A stretch of DNA of 64,000 nucleotides from NCBI RefSeq assembly GCF_019264355.1, contig NZ_JAHVAH010000001.1:1534001-1598000 (forward strand), given 5' to 3'. The notes beneath the pieces were generated by a model. That model did no database searches and was not told where the DNA came from. It worked only from the letters and a program-made list of their open reading frames with translations. Below, in pieces: positions 34,105 to 45,860 of the stretch. The position numbers and the translations under genes were made by a program. Each line of letters starts with the position of its first letter. Position 1 is the first letter of the stretch. This DNA comes from Sphingomicrobium clamense. Its GTDB lineage: Bacteria; Pseudomonadota; Alphaproteobacteria; Sphingomonadales; Sphingomonadaceae.

Positions 34105-34733
34105 GCGTTCGACGCCCGTTTAGCGGACAATCGCGCGCTTTCCACGATCGCTTCGAAATCCGGGAGCGCGGCATCGAAATAATGCGAACGCGCCGCGTCG
34201 AGCATGATGAAATAGAGCCGATCGCCGATCACCGCGCCCACCACGCGACCACGACGCCAGACCTCGTCTCCGTCGAGATGGTCATAGTCATACTGGAATC
34301 CGGGATAGCCCATGAATTGGCGCGGCTTAAGTTCGATATCGACAAATTCGATCGCGCCAGCGCGGCTGCGGAAGAAGCTCTCGATCATTGAAGCCACCTC
34401 GGGCGCCAGCATGTCGGCCTTGAACTCGGGCACCTGCCGGGTGGCCTTTCGCCGTTGGTCGACCAGCGCCTCGCCTTCCTTGAGGCCCGAGACGAAGCTG
34501 ATGCCGTCGAGATAGGGTCCGTTCAACGTCCAGTCTTCGACCTCGCGCACGCTCGTGATGATACTGCGCGAAGCGCGGTTCCAGTCGCGCGGGGGCGTCA
34601 CATACATGCCGCCGTCGCCAACCTTGCGCTCCTGCGACGCCTCCGCAAGCCAATATCCGCCACCGAACCCGCCGCCACCGCCTACGCAGGCGGACAGAGC
34701 GAGCGCCGAAATCGCGATCAACCCCAACTTCAT
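34101..34733 (-). CDS. Lipoprotein of unknown function
   Basis: 210 residues. Signal peptide with lipobox LSAC (Cys 16), then a Gly-rich stretch. The mature part (YVTPPRDWNRASRSI, YDHLDGDEVWRRGRVVG, LYFIMLDAARSHYFD) resembles periplasmic or outer-membrane lipoproteins without assigned role. ATG 34733 overlaps the stop of the M48 protease gene by 4 bp, so it belongs to that operon. Confidence 0.75.
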   Translation of the reverse strand: MKLGLIAISALALSACVGGGGGFGGGYWLAEASQERKVGDGGMYVTPPRDWNRASRSIITSVREVEDWTLNGPYLDGISFVSGLKEGEALVDQRRKATRQVPEFKADMLAPEVASMIESFFRSRAGAIEFVDIELKPRQFMGYPGFQYDYDHLDGDEVWRRGRVVGAVIGDRLYFIMLDAARSHYFDAALPDFEAIVESARLSAKRASNA

Positions 34734-35968
34734 AGCGAAATCTCCTGCCGGTCGATGTCGGCGATCATCTGCTTGATGAAGGCTGCGTCGGTCGCTTCGG
34801 GCGCCATGACGAGATAATGCGCCAGCGCGTCGCGCGCCTCGGCCCGTTTGCCTGCACGATGGAGCATCAGGCCATGCCAGCGCCACGCGTCGGGCGGCGC
34901 ATCGTCGTAGAGCACGGCCGTCGCATAGCCCGCAGCCGCCCGGTCTCGGTCGCCCGGCTCTCCGCGCAGGCGCCAGATATCGGCCTCGGCATAGCGCAGC
35001 AGTCCGTTCCAGCCGTCTTCGGCCAGCGTCTCGACGATATGCTGGCTCGCGCCCGGGTCGTTGAGCAGGATCTGGTCCTCGAGGAAGATGCGGCGCCAGT
35101 CGCCCAAGGTTTCGACATAGCGGTCTGCGTGTAGATTATAACTCGCGCCAGGCTGTCTCACCCTCTCGGCGAGATAGGCCAAGTCCTTCATACGCGACTT
35201 CGGGCTGGGATGGGTCGAGAAAAGCGAGAAGCGACGCGATCGGCTCTTGCCGCGATACATGGCCGACTTGTCGAGCTCGGCGAGCAGTTGCTGCCAGGTC
35301 TGCGAGGCCGCGGAAGGCTCGTAACCGGCCTCCGCCATCAGCCGCAGCCCCATCGAATCCGACTCCGCTTCCATGCCCCGGCTGTAACTGAGTAGCGAAA
35401 GCAGCGTGCCGAACTGCGCATAGCGGACAAGGTCGCCGACATAGACTCCCGCCGCGCCGCCAGCGACGCCCGCGCCCATGGCGAGCACGGTGAAAATATC
35501 GGTCTTTCGCTTGCGATCGCGATAGCCGCGAATCTGGTGCTTGCACAGGAAATGCGCGGCCTCGTGGGCGATCACGCCCGCAAGCTGCGCCTCGTTCTTC
35601 ATCCGCAGCAACAGCCCCGAGAAGACGACCGAGAAGCCCGTCGGAAACATCATCGCGTTAAATTCGGGCACGCGCGCCAGATAGATGCGGAAATCCTTTG
35701 CGGCCGGTCCGCCGACCGACGCGATGATGTCCTTGAGATAGGTGTTGAGACCCTCATCCTCGATGACGATGTTGGAGCCGGAGATTTCTTCCTCCGCGCG
35801 TTCCATCAGCGCCCACATCCCCTTTTCATCGTCGTCTTCAGGCACGTAGCCCTGACCGACCAGCGGCTTCATCGCGAACGGGTCGGGCGGCGCGGCCTCG
35901 GCCACTCCAGTTGCCAGCGCAGCCGACCCTGCACCAAGCCCGGTCATGAAGTTACGGCGAGAGACCAT
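34730..35968 (-). CDS. M48-family metalloprotease with Tat-type signal and TPR tail
   Basis: 412 residues. The N-terminus carries a twin-arginine signal (SRRNFM, then a hydrophobic stretch to AEAA). The zinc motif is HEAAH at residues 135-139 with the third ligand Glu in MEAESDSMG, as in BepA/YfgC-like periplasmic proteases. The C-terminal 150 residues look TPR-like. Zinc and folding before export would explain the Tat signal. ATG 35968 overlaps the previous stop by one base. Confidence 0.88.
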   Translation of the reverse strand: MVSRRNFMTGLGAGSAALATGVAEAAPPDPFAMKPLVGQGYVPEDDDEKGMWALMERAEEEISGSNIVIEDEGLNTYLKDIIASVGGPAAKDFRIYLARVPEFNAMMFPTGFSVVFSGLLLRMKNEAQLAGVIAHEAAHFLCKHQIRGYRDRKRKTDIFTVLAMGAGVAGGAAGVYVGDLVRYAQFGTLLSLLSYSRGMEAESDSMGLRLMAEAGYEPSAASQTWQQLLAELDKSAMYRGKSRSRRFSLFSTHPSPKSRMKDLAYLAERVRQPGASYNLHADRYVETLGDWRRIFLEDQILLNDPGASQHIVETLAEDGWNGLLRYAEADIWRLRGEPGDRDRAAAGYATAVLYDDAPPDAWRWHGLMLHRAGKRAEARDALAHYLVMAPEATDAAFIKQMIADIDRQEISL

Positions 35969-36705
35969 CAGCGCATCGCCTTTCCGGGCTTCATCCGGTC
36001 GAGCAGCCGTTCGACCATCTTGGCCGCGCCTTCGGGCGTGCGAATGTCGCCCTGCTGCGACTGGAGGAGGTTGAACCAGACGACTTCGCCAGTCCTCAGA
36101 TCGACCAGCGAGGCATAGGCCTGCTGCTGTCCGCCGCCGACGCCGGGCGCGCAGAAGCCGATGAAGCAACCGGCAGTGCCGATGACGTTGAGCAGTACGC
36201 GCTCGGTCGAGGCAAACGTGTCGCTGGCATAGAGGAACAGCGCATAGTCATGACCTGTCGCCTGCCCGAAGCGCACCGCCTCTTCGCCCAGCGTCCAGTC
36301 GAGCCCCTTACGCCGCTTGGTCGGCAGTTCGAGACGATAATATTTGTGAAGCGCGATCGAATTGCCGACCGCATTGTGGAGGCGTTCAAGGCTGGCGACC
36401 GTGTCCTCGTCGACACCCTGTGCCTCCAGCCCGTCGCGGCTTTCGAGAAAGGTCACGTCCCCGCCGCGCGCCGCCTGCTGAGCCTTGAGCGCAGCAAGCA
36501 AATGTCCGCGCGCCGTTTCGGTCCAGTCGGCGCGCGGTTCGACCGTACCGCCAACCTTGACCGAGCCGACCTGCACGTCGGGCCGCATGACGATCAGATC
36601 ATAGTCGCCCGAGGGCGGCACGAAGTTCAGGTCGGCATATTGGCGGGTCTGGACGCACGCACTCAGCGAGACAGAGAGCAATAGCGCAATACACAACCGG
36701 CGCAT
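35968..36705 (-). CDS. Putative lipoprotein heading the M48 protease operon
   Basis: 245 residues with signal and lipobox LSAC (Cys 17). The body contains DYDLIVMRPDVQVGSVKVGG and a Gly/Gln-rich stretch near GVGGGQQQAYASLVDLRTGEVVWFN. The latter half resembles CsgG/GNA1162-like envelope lipoproteins in which a conductance or assembly role is assumed. The assignment is tentative. Followed directly by the M48 protease and a second lipoprotein. Confidence 0.72.
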   Translation of the reverse strand: MRRLCIALLLSVSLSACVQTRQYADLNFVPPSGDYDLIVMRPDVQVGSVKVGGTVEPRADWTETARGHLLAALKAQQAARGGDVTFLESRDGLEAQGVDEDTVASLERLHNAVGNSIALHKYYRLELPTKRRKGLDWTLGEEAVRFGQATGHDYALFLYASDTFASTERVLLNVIGTAGCFIGFCAPGVGGGQQQAYASLVDLRTGEVVWFNLLQSQQGDIRTPEGAAKMVERLLDRMKPGKAMR

Positions 36706-36779
36706 GGGTCACCTCCTCGATTGCGACAAAGTCTGCGCAATCAAGAGGTTGGACGCAAGGGGTTAAGTCTTTGTTCCGC

Positions 36780-38435
36780 TTAGCAGTCGGCGCCGGGCAC
36801 ACCGCCGAGGCATTTGCCGTCGATGGCGTTCGCGTCGACGTCGAGCCCGATCATCGCCGCCAGCGTCGGCATGATATCGACCGTCATCGCGCTGTCGGGC
36901 CGCGCGATCGACGTCATCCCCTTGCGCCAAAACAGGATCGGCACGCGGCGATCGTAATCGTGCGCGCTGCCATGGGTCGCGGTGTAGGTCCCGCCCGGAT
37001 TGACGATCGGCATCACCTGATCCTTGAGCATGACGTAGAAATCGCCCGAACGGTCGGGATGGGTCGAGGCGCGCACACGCTGCAGCATCGACCAGCGCGC
37101 GGGGTCGCCGCCCGGGATGGGCTGCGCCATGATCTGTTCGACTGTGTAGACGTGCGCGACCTGCGGATGCGCGCGATAGAGGTCCATCACCGCCGCACGA
37201 AAGGCTTCGCCGTGCGTGGAATAGGTGGCTGGATCGAGGTACTGGTCGCCCGACGCGCCGCCATAGGCGACCGGACGTTCAACCTCGAACTGGGCTTTCA
37301 GTGCCTCAAGCCGTGCGACGAACTCTTCGGGCATGTTGACATAGGAGGCGTCTTCCTGCCCCATCGCGCGCAGACGCGGCGGGACGTCGAGCACGCCGTG
37401 ATCGGCGGTCAGCACGACCGCATAATCGAGGTCGGAATCATCGAGCCGCGTCAGGAAATCACCGAGGCTGCGGTCGAGTCCGGCCATCTGCAGGCACATT
37501 TCCGCGCCGCGATTGCCATAGGCGTGACCGACATAGTCGGTCGCCGCGAGGCCGATGGAGAGGATGTCGGGCGCCTCGCCGCGTCCCAGCTGCATTTCCC
37601 CGATCAGTCCGGCGGCAAGCGCCAGCGCCGCGCCATCATAGGCGGGGTGGCGGCGGAAGTTTGAAGCGTCACCGGGCGCGATTTCGAGGCGGCCGGTGCC
37701 GACCACGGTGCCGCGCGTGCCGACCGTGTAGGCCCGGTCCCAGTCCGCGCAGTGCGCCGGAAGCTCGAGCGCGGGGATGCCGCGGGCGACGAGCGCGCGC
37801 GTGGCTTCGTTGATCTTCGCGACCGTAGCGGAGGGCGCAGCGCCGGTGTCGGTGACGAAATCCTCGCCGCCCCAATACCAGCGCTGGTCGACGTCGCGGC
37901 CAGCCATCATCACTGCCGAGCGATCCTTGCCCGCGACCGCGACGTTGCGGCTGCGCGGGTCGTCGGCCTTCATCCGCTCGCCAAGCGTCGGCACCAGCAG
38001 ATGCTCCGCCGACACCGTGTAGGGATTGCCGTCGGACAGCGTTGCGTCCTCGGCGCAGTAGATTTCCTTATTCTCCCGCGCCGCGTCGGGATCGTACCAG
38101 TCATTGGCGACGATGCCCGTGCGTGCCGGGTGCGAGCCGGTGAGGATGGTCGAGTGGCCGGGGCAGGTCTCCGTCGCCGCCTGCGCCTGGAAGCCATTCA
38201 GGAACGCCGTCCCCTGCGCCAGCCGCGCGAGACCGCCGCTCATGTGCGGCGCGTAAGCCTCGAACAGGTCGCTCGACAGCTGGTCGACCGAGATGACGAC
38301 CAGCAGGTCGGGCTTCCCCATCGGCTGCACGGGTGCCGCCGCAACCGGGCGCGGCGCGGGGCCCGGATCGGATGCGCATGCCACGAGCGCGGCCATTGAA
38401 ATCCCCAACAGGCCGCTTCTCACGATACGCATCAC
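36780..38435 (-). CDS. PafA/SPAP-like alkaline phosphatase (lipoprotein)
   Basis: 551 residues. Lipobox ALVAC (Cys 20) suggests outer-membrane or periplasmic anchoring. Alkaline phosphatase superfamily features: SVDQL metal site, ATETCPGHST with Thr 90 in the nucleophile position, Asn 111 in ANDWYD, AGKDRSA supplying Lys and Arg, TADHG and ATHGSAHDYDRRVPI metal ligands. Thr nucleophile plus Asn, Lys and Arg match the calcium-insensitive PafA and Sphingomonas SPAP phosphomonoesterases. Ends 8 bp before nothing on its strand; follows gatB on the minus strand. Confidence 0.88.
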   Translation of the reverse strand: MMRIVRSGLLGISMAALVACASDPGPAPRPVAAAPVQPMGKPDLLVVISVDQLSSDLFEAYAPHMSGGLARLAQGTAFLNGFQAQAATETCPGHSTILTGSHPARTGIVANDWYDPDAARENKEIYCAEDATLSDGNPYTVSAEHLLVPTLGERMKADDPRSRNVAVAGKDRSAVMMAGRDVDQRWYWGGEDFVTDTGAAPSATVAKINEATRALVARGIPALELPAHCADWDRAYTVGTRGTVVGTGRLEIAPGDASNFRRHPAYDGAALALAAGLIGEMQLGRGEAPDILSIGLAATDYVGHAYGNRGAEMCLQMAGLDRSLGDFLTRLDDSDLDYAVVLTADHGVLDVPPRLRAMGQEDASYVNMPEEFVARLEALKAQFEVERPVAYGGASGDQYLDPATYSTHGEAFRAAVMDLYRAHPQVAHVYTVEQIMAQPIPGGDPARWSMLQRVRASTHPDRSGDFYVMLKDQVMPIVNPGGTYTATHGSAHDYDRRVPILFWRKGMTSIARPDSAMTVDIMPTLAAMIGLDVDANAIDGKCLGGVPGADC

Positions 38436-38443
38436 GTCGTCTC

Positions 38444-39906
<1,463 letters not shown>

Positions 39907-39916
<10 letters not shown>

Positions 39917-41385
39917 TTCTCCGGAAGTTCGATGCTCGGGGCGCGTTCCTCGATGGCGAGGCCGGCGTTGAGTACCGTCTGTTCGTCCAATTCGTTACCG
40001 ATCAGATGCAGACCGAGCGGCAGGCCGTCATGGTCGAGCCCGCCCGGAACGCTCATCGCGGGGAGCCCGGCCAGCGAGGCCGGCACCGCAAACACGTCGT
40101 TCAGGTACATCGCGATCGGATCGTCTGACTTCTCGCCAAGGCCGAACGCGGCGCTCGGCGCAGTCGGCGTGAGGATCATGTCGCACTGCTCGAAGCTTTT
40201 ACGGAAATCCTCCTTGATCAGCGCACGGACGCGCTGCGCCTTGGTGAAGTAAGCATCATAGAAGCCCGCCGACAGCACATAGGTGCCGATCATGATGCGG
40301 CGCTTTACCTCGTCGCCAAATCCTTCAGCACGGGTCGCCTTGTACATGTCGTGCAGGCCCCCGCCCTCGACCACTTCGCGCAGCCCGTAACGGACCCCGT
40401 CATAGCGGGCGAGATTCGAGGACGCCTCGGCCGGCGCGATGATATAATAGGTCGGCAGCGCATATTTGGTGTGCGGCAGCGAAATCTCGACCGGTTCGGC
40501 GCCCGCATCGCGCAGCCACTCAATCCCCTGGTCCCACAGCGCGTTGATATCCTCGGGAACGCCGTCGATGCGATATTCCTTGGGAATGCCAACCTTTTTG
40601 CCCTTGAGATCGCCCGACAGGCTCGCTTCCCAATTCGACACCGGCGCGTCGAGCGAGGTCGAATCCTTGGGATCGAACCCCACCATGCTCTCGAGCAGGA
40701 TCGCGCAGTCGCGCACCGTACGCGCCATTGGACCCGCCTGATCGAGCGAACTGGCGAAGGAGACGATGCCCCAGCGCGAGCAACGACCATAGGTAGGCTT
40801 GATCCCGCAAATACCGGTGAAGGCCGCGGGCTGACGGATCGAACCACCCGTATCGGTGCCCGTCGCGCCCGGCGCGATCCGCGCGGCCACTGCGGCGGCC
40901 GATCCGCCCGAGCTACCACCCGGGGTCAGCGAGGCATTCGACCCCTCGCGCCGCCACGGCGAGATGACACTGCCGTGCGCGCAGGTCTCGTTCGACGACC
41001 CCATCGCGAATTCGTCCATGTTGAGCTTGCCCAGCATGCCCGCACCCGCGGCTTTCAAGTTGGCCGACACCGTGCTTTCGTAGGGCGGCTCGAAATTCCC
41101 GAGCATTTTCGAGCCCGCGCTCGTCACCACGCCCTCGGTCGCGAACAGGTCCTTCATGCCTAGCGGGATGCCCGACAGCGGCTTGAGGCTGTCCGACTGG
41201 CGCGCGTCGTCGGCGGCCTTCGCCGCGTCAATCGCGTTATCGGGCGTCGCTTTCAAATAGGCGTTGAGCTGGCTCGAGGCCTCCACCGCCTTGTTGAAAT
41301 CCTCGGCAATCTCGACTGCCGAGAAATCGCCGGCGCGAAACCCGTCGCGCAGCTCGCTGAGTGTCTTGCTCGTCAGGTCGGCCAC
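39907..41385 (-). CDS. gatA: Aspartyl/glutamyl-tRNA amidotransferase subunit A
   Basis: 492 residues of the amidase-signature family. Catalytic Lys in IPLGMKDLF, the Gly/Ser-rich segment [17 protein letters not shown] and the acylated Ser in [12 protein letters not shown]. Provides ammonia from Gln. The start shares one base with the gatC stop. Confidence 0.97.
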
Positions 41386-41672
41386 TATTCAATCACCTTC
41401 GGGACGGCGAAGAAGCCGTGCTGCGCGTTGGGCGCGTTGGACAGCACCTTGTCGCGGCAATCGCCGTCGGTGATCTCGTCGTCGCGCAGGCGCATCTGCT
41501 GATCGATCACGGTGGCGAGCGGCTCGACACCATCGGTGTCGACCTCGCCCAGCTGTTCGACCCAGCCGAGGATATTGTTGAGTTCGGGAAGCAGCTTTTC
41601 GGCTTCCGCATCGGACATTTGGAGGCGCGCCAGATTGGCGATGTGGCGCACATCATCGATGGTGACAGACAT
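41385..41672 (-). CDS. gatC: Aspartyl/glutamyl-tRNA amidotransferase subunit C
   Basis: 95 residues: [19 protein letters not shown] at the N-terminus and LREDE-like LRDDEI near the C-terminus. Small belt subunit that stabilises GatA-GatB. First gene of gatCAB. Confidence 0.95.
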   Translation of the reverse strand: MSVTIDDVRHIANLARLQMSDAEAEKLLPELNNILGWVEQLGEVDTDGVEPLATVIDQQMRLRDDEITDGDCRDKVLSNAPNAQHGFFAVPKVIE

Positions 41673-41750
41673 GGGCGCCGCTCTAGCGGTGCTTGGGCCA
41701 TGCTTCAAGCGATGTTGCAGCGCAGCGCGGGCGCGGCTAACGCGAGGCCC

Positions 41751-42914
41751 ATGTGTGCACGTCGTTTCCTGATGCTCGTCGCCTTTCTCACCCTGCTTGC
41801 CGTGCTGGCAAGTTTTGCCTTCTTCCAGTGGGGCGACCGGGTGCTTCGCGACCAAGCCATGCCCACGGTCGAATTCGTCGAGCCCGAGCCCGAACCCGAG
41901 GGGCGCTTTGCCGACGCGTCCATGTGGCTGCTGCGTCCGGGGATCGAGGCGCCCGAACTGGAGTTCGAACCGGAGTTTGAAGCGACGCCGCTGCCCGAGC
42001 CGGTGATCGAGGATGCGATGGTCCCGCCGCCGCCCCCGCCGCTCGTCAAGATGCCGCCGGTGCCGACCTTCTATGTGCACCCGACGACCTATCTGAAGCG
42101 CGACCGCTGGAATGCGCCGGTCGAACTGGAAGGACAGGAAGCCCACCGCACCAAATTGTTTGTGCGTAGCCAGGCGTCGATCTTCGCCGAAACCGGACCG
42201 GTCTGGGCGCCGCGCTACCGCCAGGCAGCCTTCGGCGCCTTCCTGAGCCGCGAGGACGATGCGCTCTCGGCGCTCGAGGTCGCCTATCGCGATGTGGTCG
42301 AGGCGTTCGACCAGTTCCTGCTTGAAAATCCGGAGGGGCCGATCGTGCTGGCGGGGCATAGCCAGGGCGCGCTCCACCTGCTCCACCTCCTTTCCGATCG
42401 CGGGAACGAGATCGCCGACCGGTTGGTCGTCGCTTATGTCGTCGGCTGGCCGATCGACAGCGAAGCGGATCTTCCTGCAACCGGCCTGCCCGTGTGCAAG
42501 GGTCCCGAGGCGACCGGCTGCATCATGAGCTGGATGAGCTTCGGCGATCCGCCCAATGCCAGCCTCGTGCTGCGCGACTGGGCGAAGGGTGACGGCTATG
42601 CCGAGATCAATCGCAACCGCGATCGGCTCGTCTGCACCAACCCGGTCACGGGCGGCGCAGCGAACGAAGCGGCAGCGGCGGACCATCGCGGCGCGCTCAT
42701 CCCCACTACCGACTTTACCGGCGGCACGCTGATCCCGGGCCAGTTCGCCGCGCGGTGCGAAAACGGGTTGCTGCTGATCGACGGAGAAACCGAGGGCTAT
42801 GGTCGCTTCGTACTGCCCGGCAACAATTTCCACGTCTTCGATTTCGCGCTCTTCTGGGCTCCGGTACGCGAGGACGTGCGCGGCCGCGTGCTCGCGTGGG
42901 ACTGGGGCGAATGA
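41751..42914 (+). CDS. DUF3089-family alpha/beta-hydrolase-like protein
   Basis: 387 residues. N-terminal membrane anchor ([20 protein letters not shown]), a Glu/Pro-rich linker at about 45-100, then a domain with [14 protein letters not shown], the nucleophile elbow [13 protein letters not shown] and C-terminal [12 protein letters not shown] with a possible catalytic His. This matches DUF3089. Probably a membrane-tethered periplasmic hydrolase of unknown substrate. ATG 41751 is preferred over 41700, since the anchor begins there. The stop overlaps ruvX by 4 bp. Confidence 0.82.
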   Translation: MCARRFLMLVAFLTLLAVLASFAFFQWGDRVLRDQAMPTVEFVEPEPEPEGRFADASMWLLRPGIEAPELEFEPEFEATPLPEPVIEDAMVPPPPPPLVKMPPVPTFYVHPTTYLKRDRWNAPVELEGQEAHRTKLFVRSQASIFAETGPVWAPRYRQAAFGAFLSREDDALSALEVAYRDVVEAFDQFLLENPEGPIVLAGHSQGALHLLHLLSDRGNEIADRLVVAYVVGWPIDSEADLPATGLPVCKGPEATGCIMSWMSFGDPPNASLVLRDWAKGDGYAEINRNRDRLVCTNPVTGGAANEAAAADHRGALIPTTDFTGGTLIPGQFAARCENGLLLIDGETEGYGRFVLPGNNFHVFDFALFWAPVREDVRGRVLAWDWGE

Positions 42915-43381
42915 TCTTCACTGCCGCCGCCGACTTCCTCGCCGAAGTGCCCGAAGGGCGGCTCGCGGGGCTCGACGTCGGCACCAGGACGATCGGGCTG
43001 GCAACCTGCGATGCGGCATGGAGTTTCGCCGGTCCGCACGAAACGCTGAAGCGCGGAAAGTTCACCGCCGATCTCGAAAAACTCAAGGCGTGGACCGCCA
43101 AGGAAGGCATCAAGGGTCTCGTCATCGGCCTTCCACTCAACCTCGATGGCAGCGACAGTCCGCGCACCCAGTCGACCCGCGCCTTCGCGCGCAACCTCGC
43201 CCCGCTCGGTCTGCCCATCCTGATGTGGGACGAACGCTGGTCGACCATGGCGGTCGAGCGGGCGATGATCGACGCCGACGTCAGCCGCGCCAAGCGCGCC
43301 GACAAGGTCGATGCCATGGCCGCCGCGCACATCCTCCAAGGCGCGATCGACGCGCTGGTCAATTGCGACGAGCAAAGCTAG
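42911..43381 (+). CDS. ruvX: Putative Holliday junction resolvase / pre-16S rRNA nuclease YqgF
   Basis: 156 residues, RNase H-like fold: [17 protein letters not shown] with the first catalytic Asp, [16 protein letters not shown], and [11 protein letters not shown] with the second acidic site and a C-terminal Asp in [12 protein letters not shown]. Processes the 5' end of 16S rRNA in E. coli. Translationally coupled to the DUF3089 gene. Confidence 0.92.
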   Translation: MIFTAAADFLAEVPEGRLAGLDVGTRTIGLATCDAAWSFAGPHETLKRGKFTADLEKLKAWTAKEGIKGLVIGLPLNLDGSDSPRTQSTRAFARNLAPLGLPILMWDERWSTMAVERAMIDADVSRAKRADKVDAMAAAHILQGAIDALVNCDEQS

Positions 43382-43392
43382 GACGCGCCCCC

Positions 43393-44280
43393 ATGGACCT
43401 GATCACGATCGACGACCTCAAGGACGAACAGCTCGACTGGCTGATGGACGCCGGGCTTGCCTATTTCGAGCGCAACCGCGCGGGCGCCGAGGTCGCTCCC
43501 AAGCTGGCCGGCAAATCGGTCATTACCGCCTTTTTCGAGGCCTCGACCCGCACGCTAATGAGCTTCGAAGTCGCTGCTCGCCGACTAGGCGCCGAGGTCA
43601 CCCGCCTGCCAGTGGAACGCAGCTCGGTGCTCAAGGGCGAAAGCCTCAAAGACACCGTCTGGACGCTGCAGGCGATGAGCCCCGCCATCTTCGTCATCCG
43701 GCATGGCGAGCAGGGCGCGGTCGCCGACGTCGCGCGCTGGATGAGCACGCCGGTGCTCAATGCGGGCGACGGGGCGGGCCACCACCCGACACAGGGGCTG
43801 CTCGACGTTGCGACGATCAAGCACAAGCTGGGGCGCATCGAGGGGCTCAAGGTCGCGATTTGCGGCGATATCCGCCACAGCCGGGTCGCCAATTCGACCG
43901 CCGCATTGCTGGAGCGAATGGGCGCCGAGGTGCGGCTTGCAGGCCCCGCCGCGCTAATGCCCGAGGGCCATGACGGTCCCGACGGCATTGACGAGGCGAT
44001 CGCCGGCGCCGACGTCGTGATGATTCTGCGCGTCCAGCGCGAACGGCTCGAAGCCGAGCTGGGCGATGGTCCGGGCGAATATCTGTCGCGCTACGGTCTG
44101 ACCGAAGAGCGGGTAAAGCTCGCCGCGCCGCAGGTGGTGGTCATGCACCCTGGCCCCATGAACCGCGGGGTCGAGATCGCCGACAGTGTCGCCGACGGCC
44201 CCCGTTCGGTCATCCGCACACAGGTCGAAATGGGCGTCGCCATGCGCATGGCGGTGCTGCAGATGGTCGCCGGCGCTTAA
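43393..44280 (+). CDS. pyrB: Aspartate carbamoyltransferase catalytic subunit
   Basis: 295 residues. Carbamoyl phosphate loop FFEASTRT at residues 48-55, RHGEQGA, GDGAGHHPTQGLLD and HPGPMNRGVEI. Second committed step of pyrimidine synthesis. Lies 11 bp after ruvX; no regulatory pyrI subunit or pyrC gene follows in this window. Confidence 0.96.
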   Translation: MDLITIDDLKDEQLDWLMDAGLAYFERNRAGAEVAPKLAGKSVITAFFEASTRTLMSFEVAARRLGAEVTRLPVERSSVLKGESLKDTVWTLQAMSPAIFVIRHGEQGAVADVARWMSTPVLNAGDGAGHHPTQGLLDVATIKHKLGRIEGLKVAICGDIRHSRVANSTAALLERMGAEVRLAGPAALMPEGHDGPDGIDEAIAGADVVMILRVQRERLEAELGDGPGEYLSRYGLTEERVKLAAPQVVVMHPGPMNRGVEIADSVADGPRSVIRTQVEMGVAMRMAVLQMVAGA

Positions 44281-44334
44281 AGAAGAAGGGGCGGCGTTTC
44301 TGCCACCCCTCCGGTACCACAAATTTGTGATGCT

Positions 44335-45795
44335 TCAGTCGCGGCTGGCGAGCCGGAAGGGCGCATCGCCCTCGATCCGGCGCACCCAGCATTCGCCGCC
44401 CGCACGCTTCAGCTCCATGCAGAAGTCGCGCGCTTCGGCGTCGCTGGCAAAGCCGTGTGCTGCAAGACGATAGAAGGTCTTGCCATCGATGACGGTGCGT
44501 GCCGCCATCGGCGCGTAGGCGTTGAGCGAGGCGTGCTCCGACGCGACCTTTTCCCAACCTGCGTTGAGATGGCCGCGCTTCGAGAAGGCCGCGATCTGGA
44601 CGACCGAGCGGCTGGCCTTGGCCGAGCGCTTGGCGTCGCTGCGGATCGAACGCGCCGACTGGGTCAGACGCGTGCTTTCAGGCGCGAAGGCGGGCTTGGC
44701 AGCCTTGGTCTCGCTGATGCTTGCGCTGGCCATGGCGATCGGCGCCATCGCCGACGGCTGGACCGAAACGGGCTGCGGCGCCAGTTCGTCCTCGACGATA
44801 TCGTCCGCCGCCACTTCGGCCAATTCCACGTCGGCGATCTGGATGTCGATATTGCCGGCATAGCCTTCGACCAGCGAGGCCGACTGGACCTGCGGCGCCG
44901 ACGGCGCGGCACCATAGGCCGGGATCGGCGCAGGCTGCGGCGCAACCGGCGCGACCGGAGCAATGGGCGCTGCAGCAGGCACGACCGGCGCTTCGAGCGA
45001 AACCGCCTGTGCTTCGGGCTGTGCCAGCTGTGCGAAGCGGTTGCCGTCGTCGGCACCGAGCGCGAGGCGCACGGGCATGCCGACATCGTCCGGCGCGGCA
45101 TGGATGCCGAGCACGGTGGCGAGCTTGGTGGCCGGATGCTCGGCCTTGGCCATCAGCATCCAGTCCTGCAAGCGACGGTCGAGCAGGTGGCCCGGCACAT
45201 CCTGCGACGCGATGATGCGCGCGGCCTGCCAGTCGCCCTTCATCCCCTGCGCAAGCGCCAGGTTCTGGCGAACGCGACCGTCCGCGCCCGGCTGGCGAGC
45301 GGCATGGTCGAGAATGCGGACAGCTTCGTCGGCGCGACCGGCCAGCGCGAGCCCGAGGCCGCGATCGGCCGGGTCGAGCATGTCCTGCGCCCCATTTAGC
45401 ATCATCACCGCGGCCTCGTTACGGCCCTGCGCGATCAGCACCAGCGCGCGCTTGAGCGCGATCTTGGGCTGGACCGGCACCAGGCGGAGCGAGTCGCGAT
45501 AGGCGGCATCGGCCGAGTTGAAACGGCCGGCCGCGAAATAGGCATTGCCGAGCAGCGCGCGGAAACCCGCATCGCGCGGGCTGTTCTCGACGGCTTTTTC
45601 GGCAAGCTGGATGGCAGCCTGTGTGTCGCCCTGTACCAGCGCGGCCTGCGCGCGGGTGGCGACCCCGATATTCTCATGATCGACCTTGCCTCCGAAGATC
45701 GACGCGCCCTTGGTGGCGTCCGACCCGGGATAGCTGCACGCGCCCATGGCGCCGGCAAGCGCAATCGCGCTGATCGCGGTCCCAATCTTGTTCAT
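44335..45795 (-). CDS. TPR and SPOR domain lipoprotein
   Basis: 486 residues. Signal with lipobox AMGAC (Cys 20); TPR-type repeats at about 45-200 (AIQLAEKAVENSPRDAGF, YFAAGRFNSADAAYR); a long Pro/Ala-rich linker; a SPOR domain in the last 90 residues (VVQIAAFSKRGHLNAGWEKV, YRLAAHGFASDAEARDFCMEL). SPOR domains bind septal peptidoglycan stripped of stem peptides. It sits downstream of parA and the acidic RHH gene on the same strand, suggesting a role in division or envelope organisation. Confidence 0.85.
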   Translation of the reverse strand: MNKIGTAISAIALAGAMGACSYPGSDATKGASIFGGKVDHENIGVATRAQAALVQGDTQAAIQLAEKAVENSPRDAGFRALLGNAYFAAGRFNSADAAYRDSLRLVPVQPKIALKRALVLIAQGRNEAAVMMLNGAQDMLDPADRGLGLALAGRADEAVRILDHAARQPGADGRVRQNLALAQGMKGDWQAARIIASQDVPGHLLDRRLQDWMLMAKAEHPATKLATVLGIHAAPDDVGMPVRLALGADDGNRFAQLAQPEAQAVSLEAPVVPAAAPIAPVAPVAPQPAPIPAYGAAPSAPQVQSASLVEGYAGNIDIQIADVELAEVAADDIVEDELAPQPVSVQPSAMAPIAMASASISETKAAKPAFAPESTRLTQSARSIRSDAKRSAKASRSVVQIAAFSKRGHLNAGWEKVASEHASLNAYAPMAARTVIDGKTFYRLAAHGFASDAEARDFCMELKRAGGECWVRRIEGDAPFRLASRD

Positions 45796-45860
45796 TCTCC
45801 CACTCCCCTACATCGCTACAATATTGGGGTGGTGGCCGGTCTTGGCGCCGGCCTTACACC

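Noticed and set aside
44318..44329. Perfect 12-bp palindrome CACAAATTTGTG between pyrB and the SPOR gene
   Set aside because: Placed after the ends of two convergent genes, where an operator would be unusual; AT-rich and short, with no T-run to make it a terminator.
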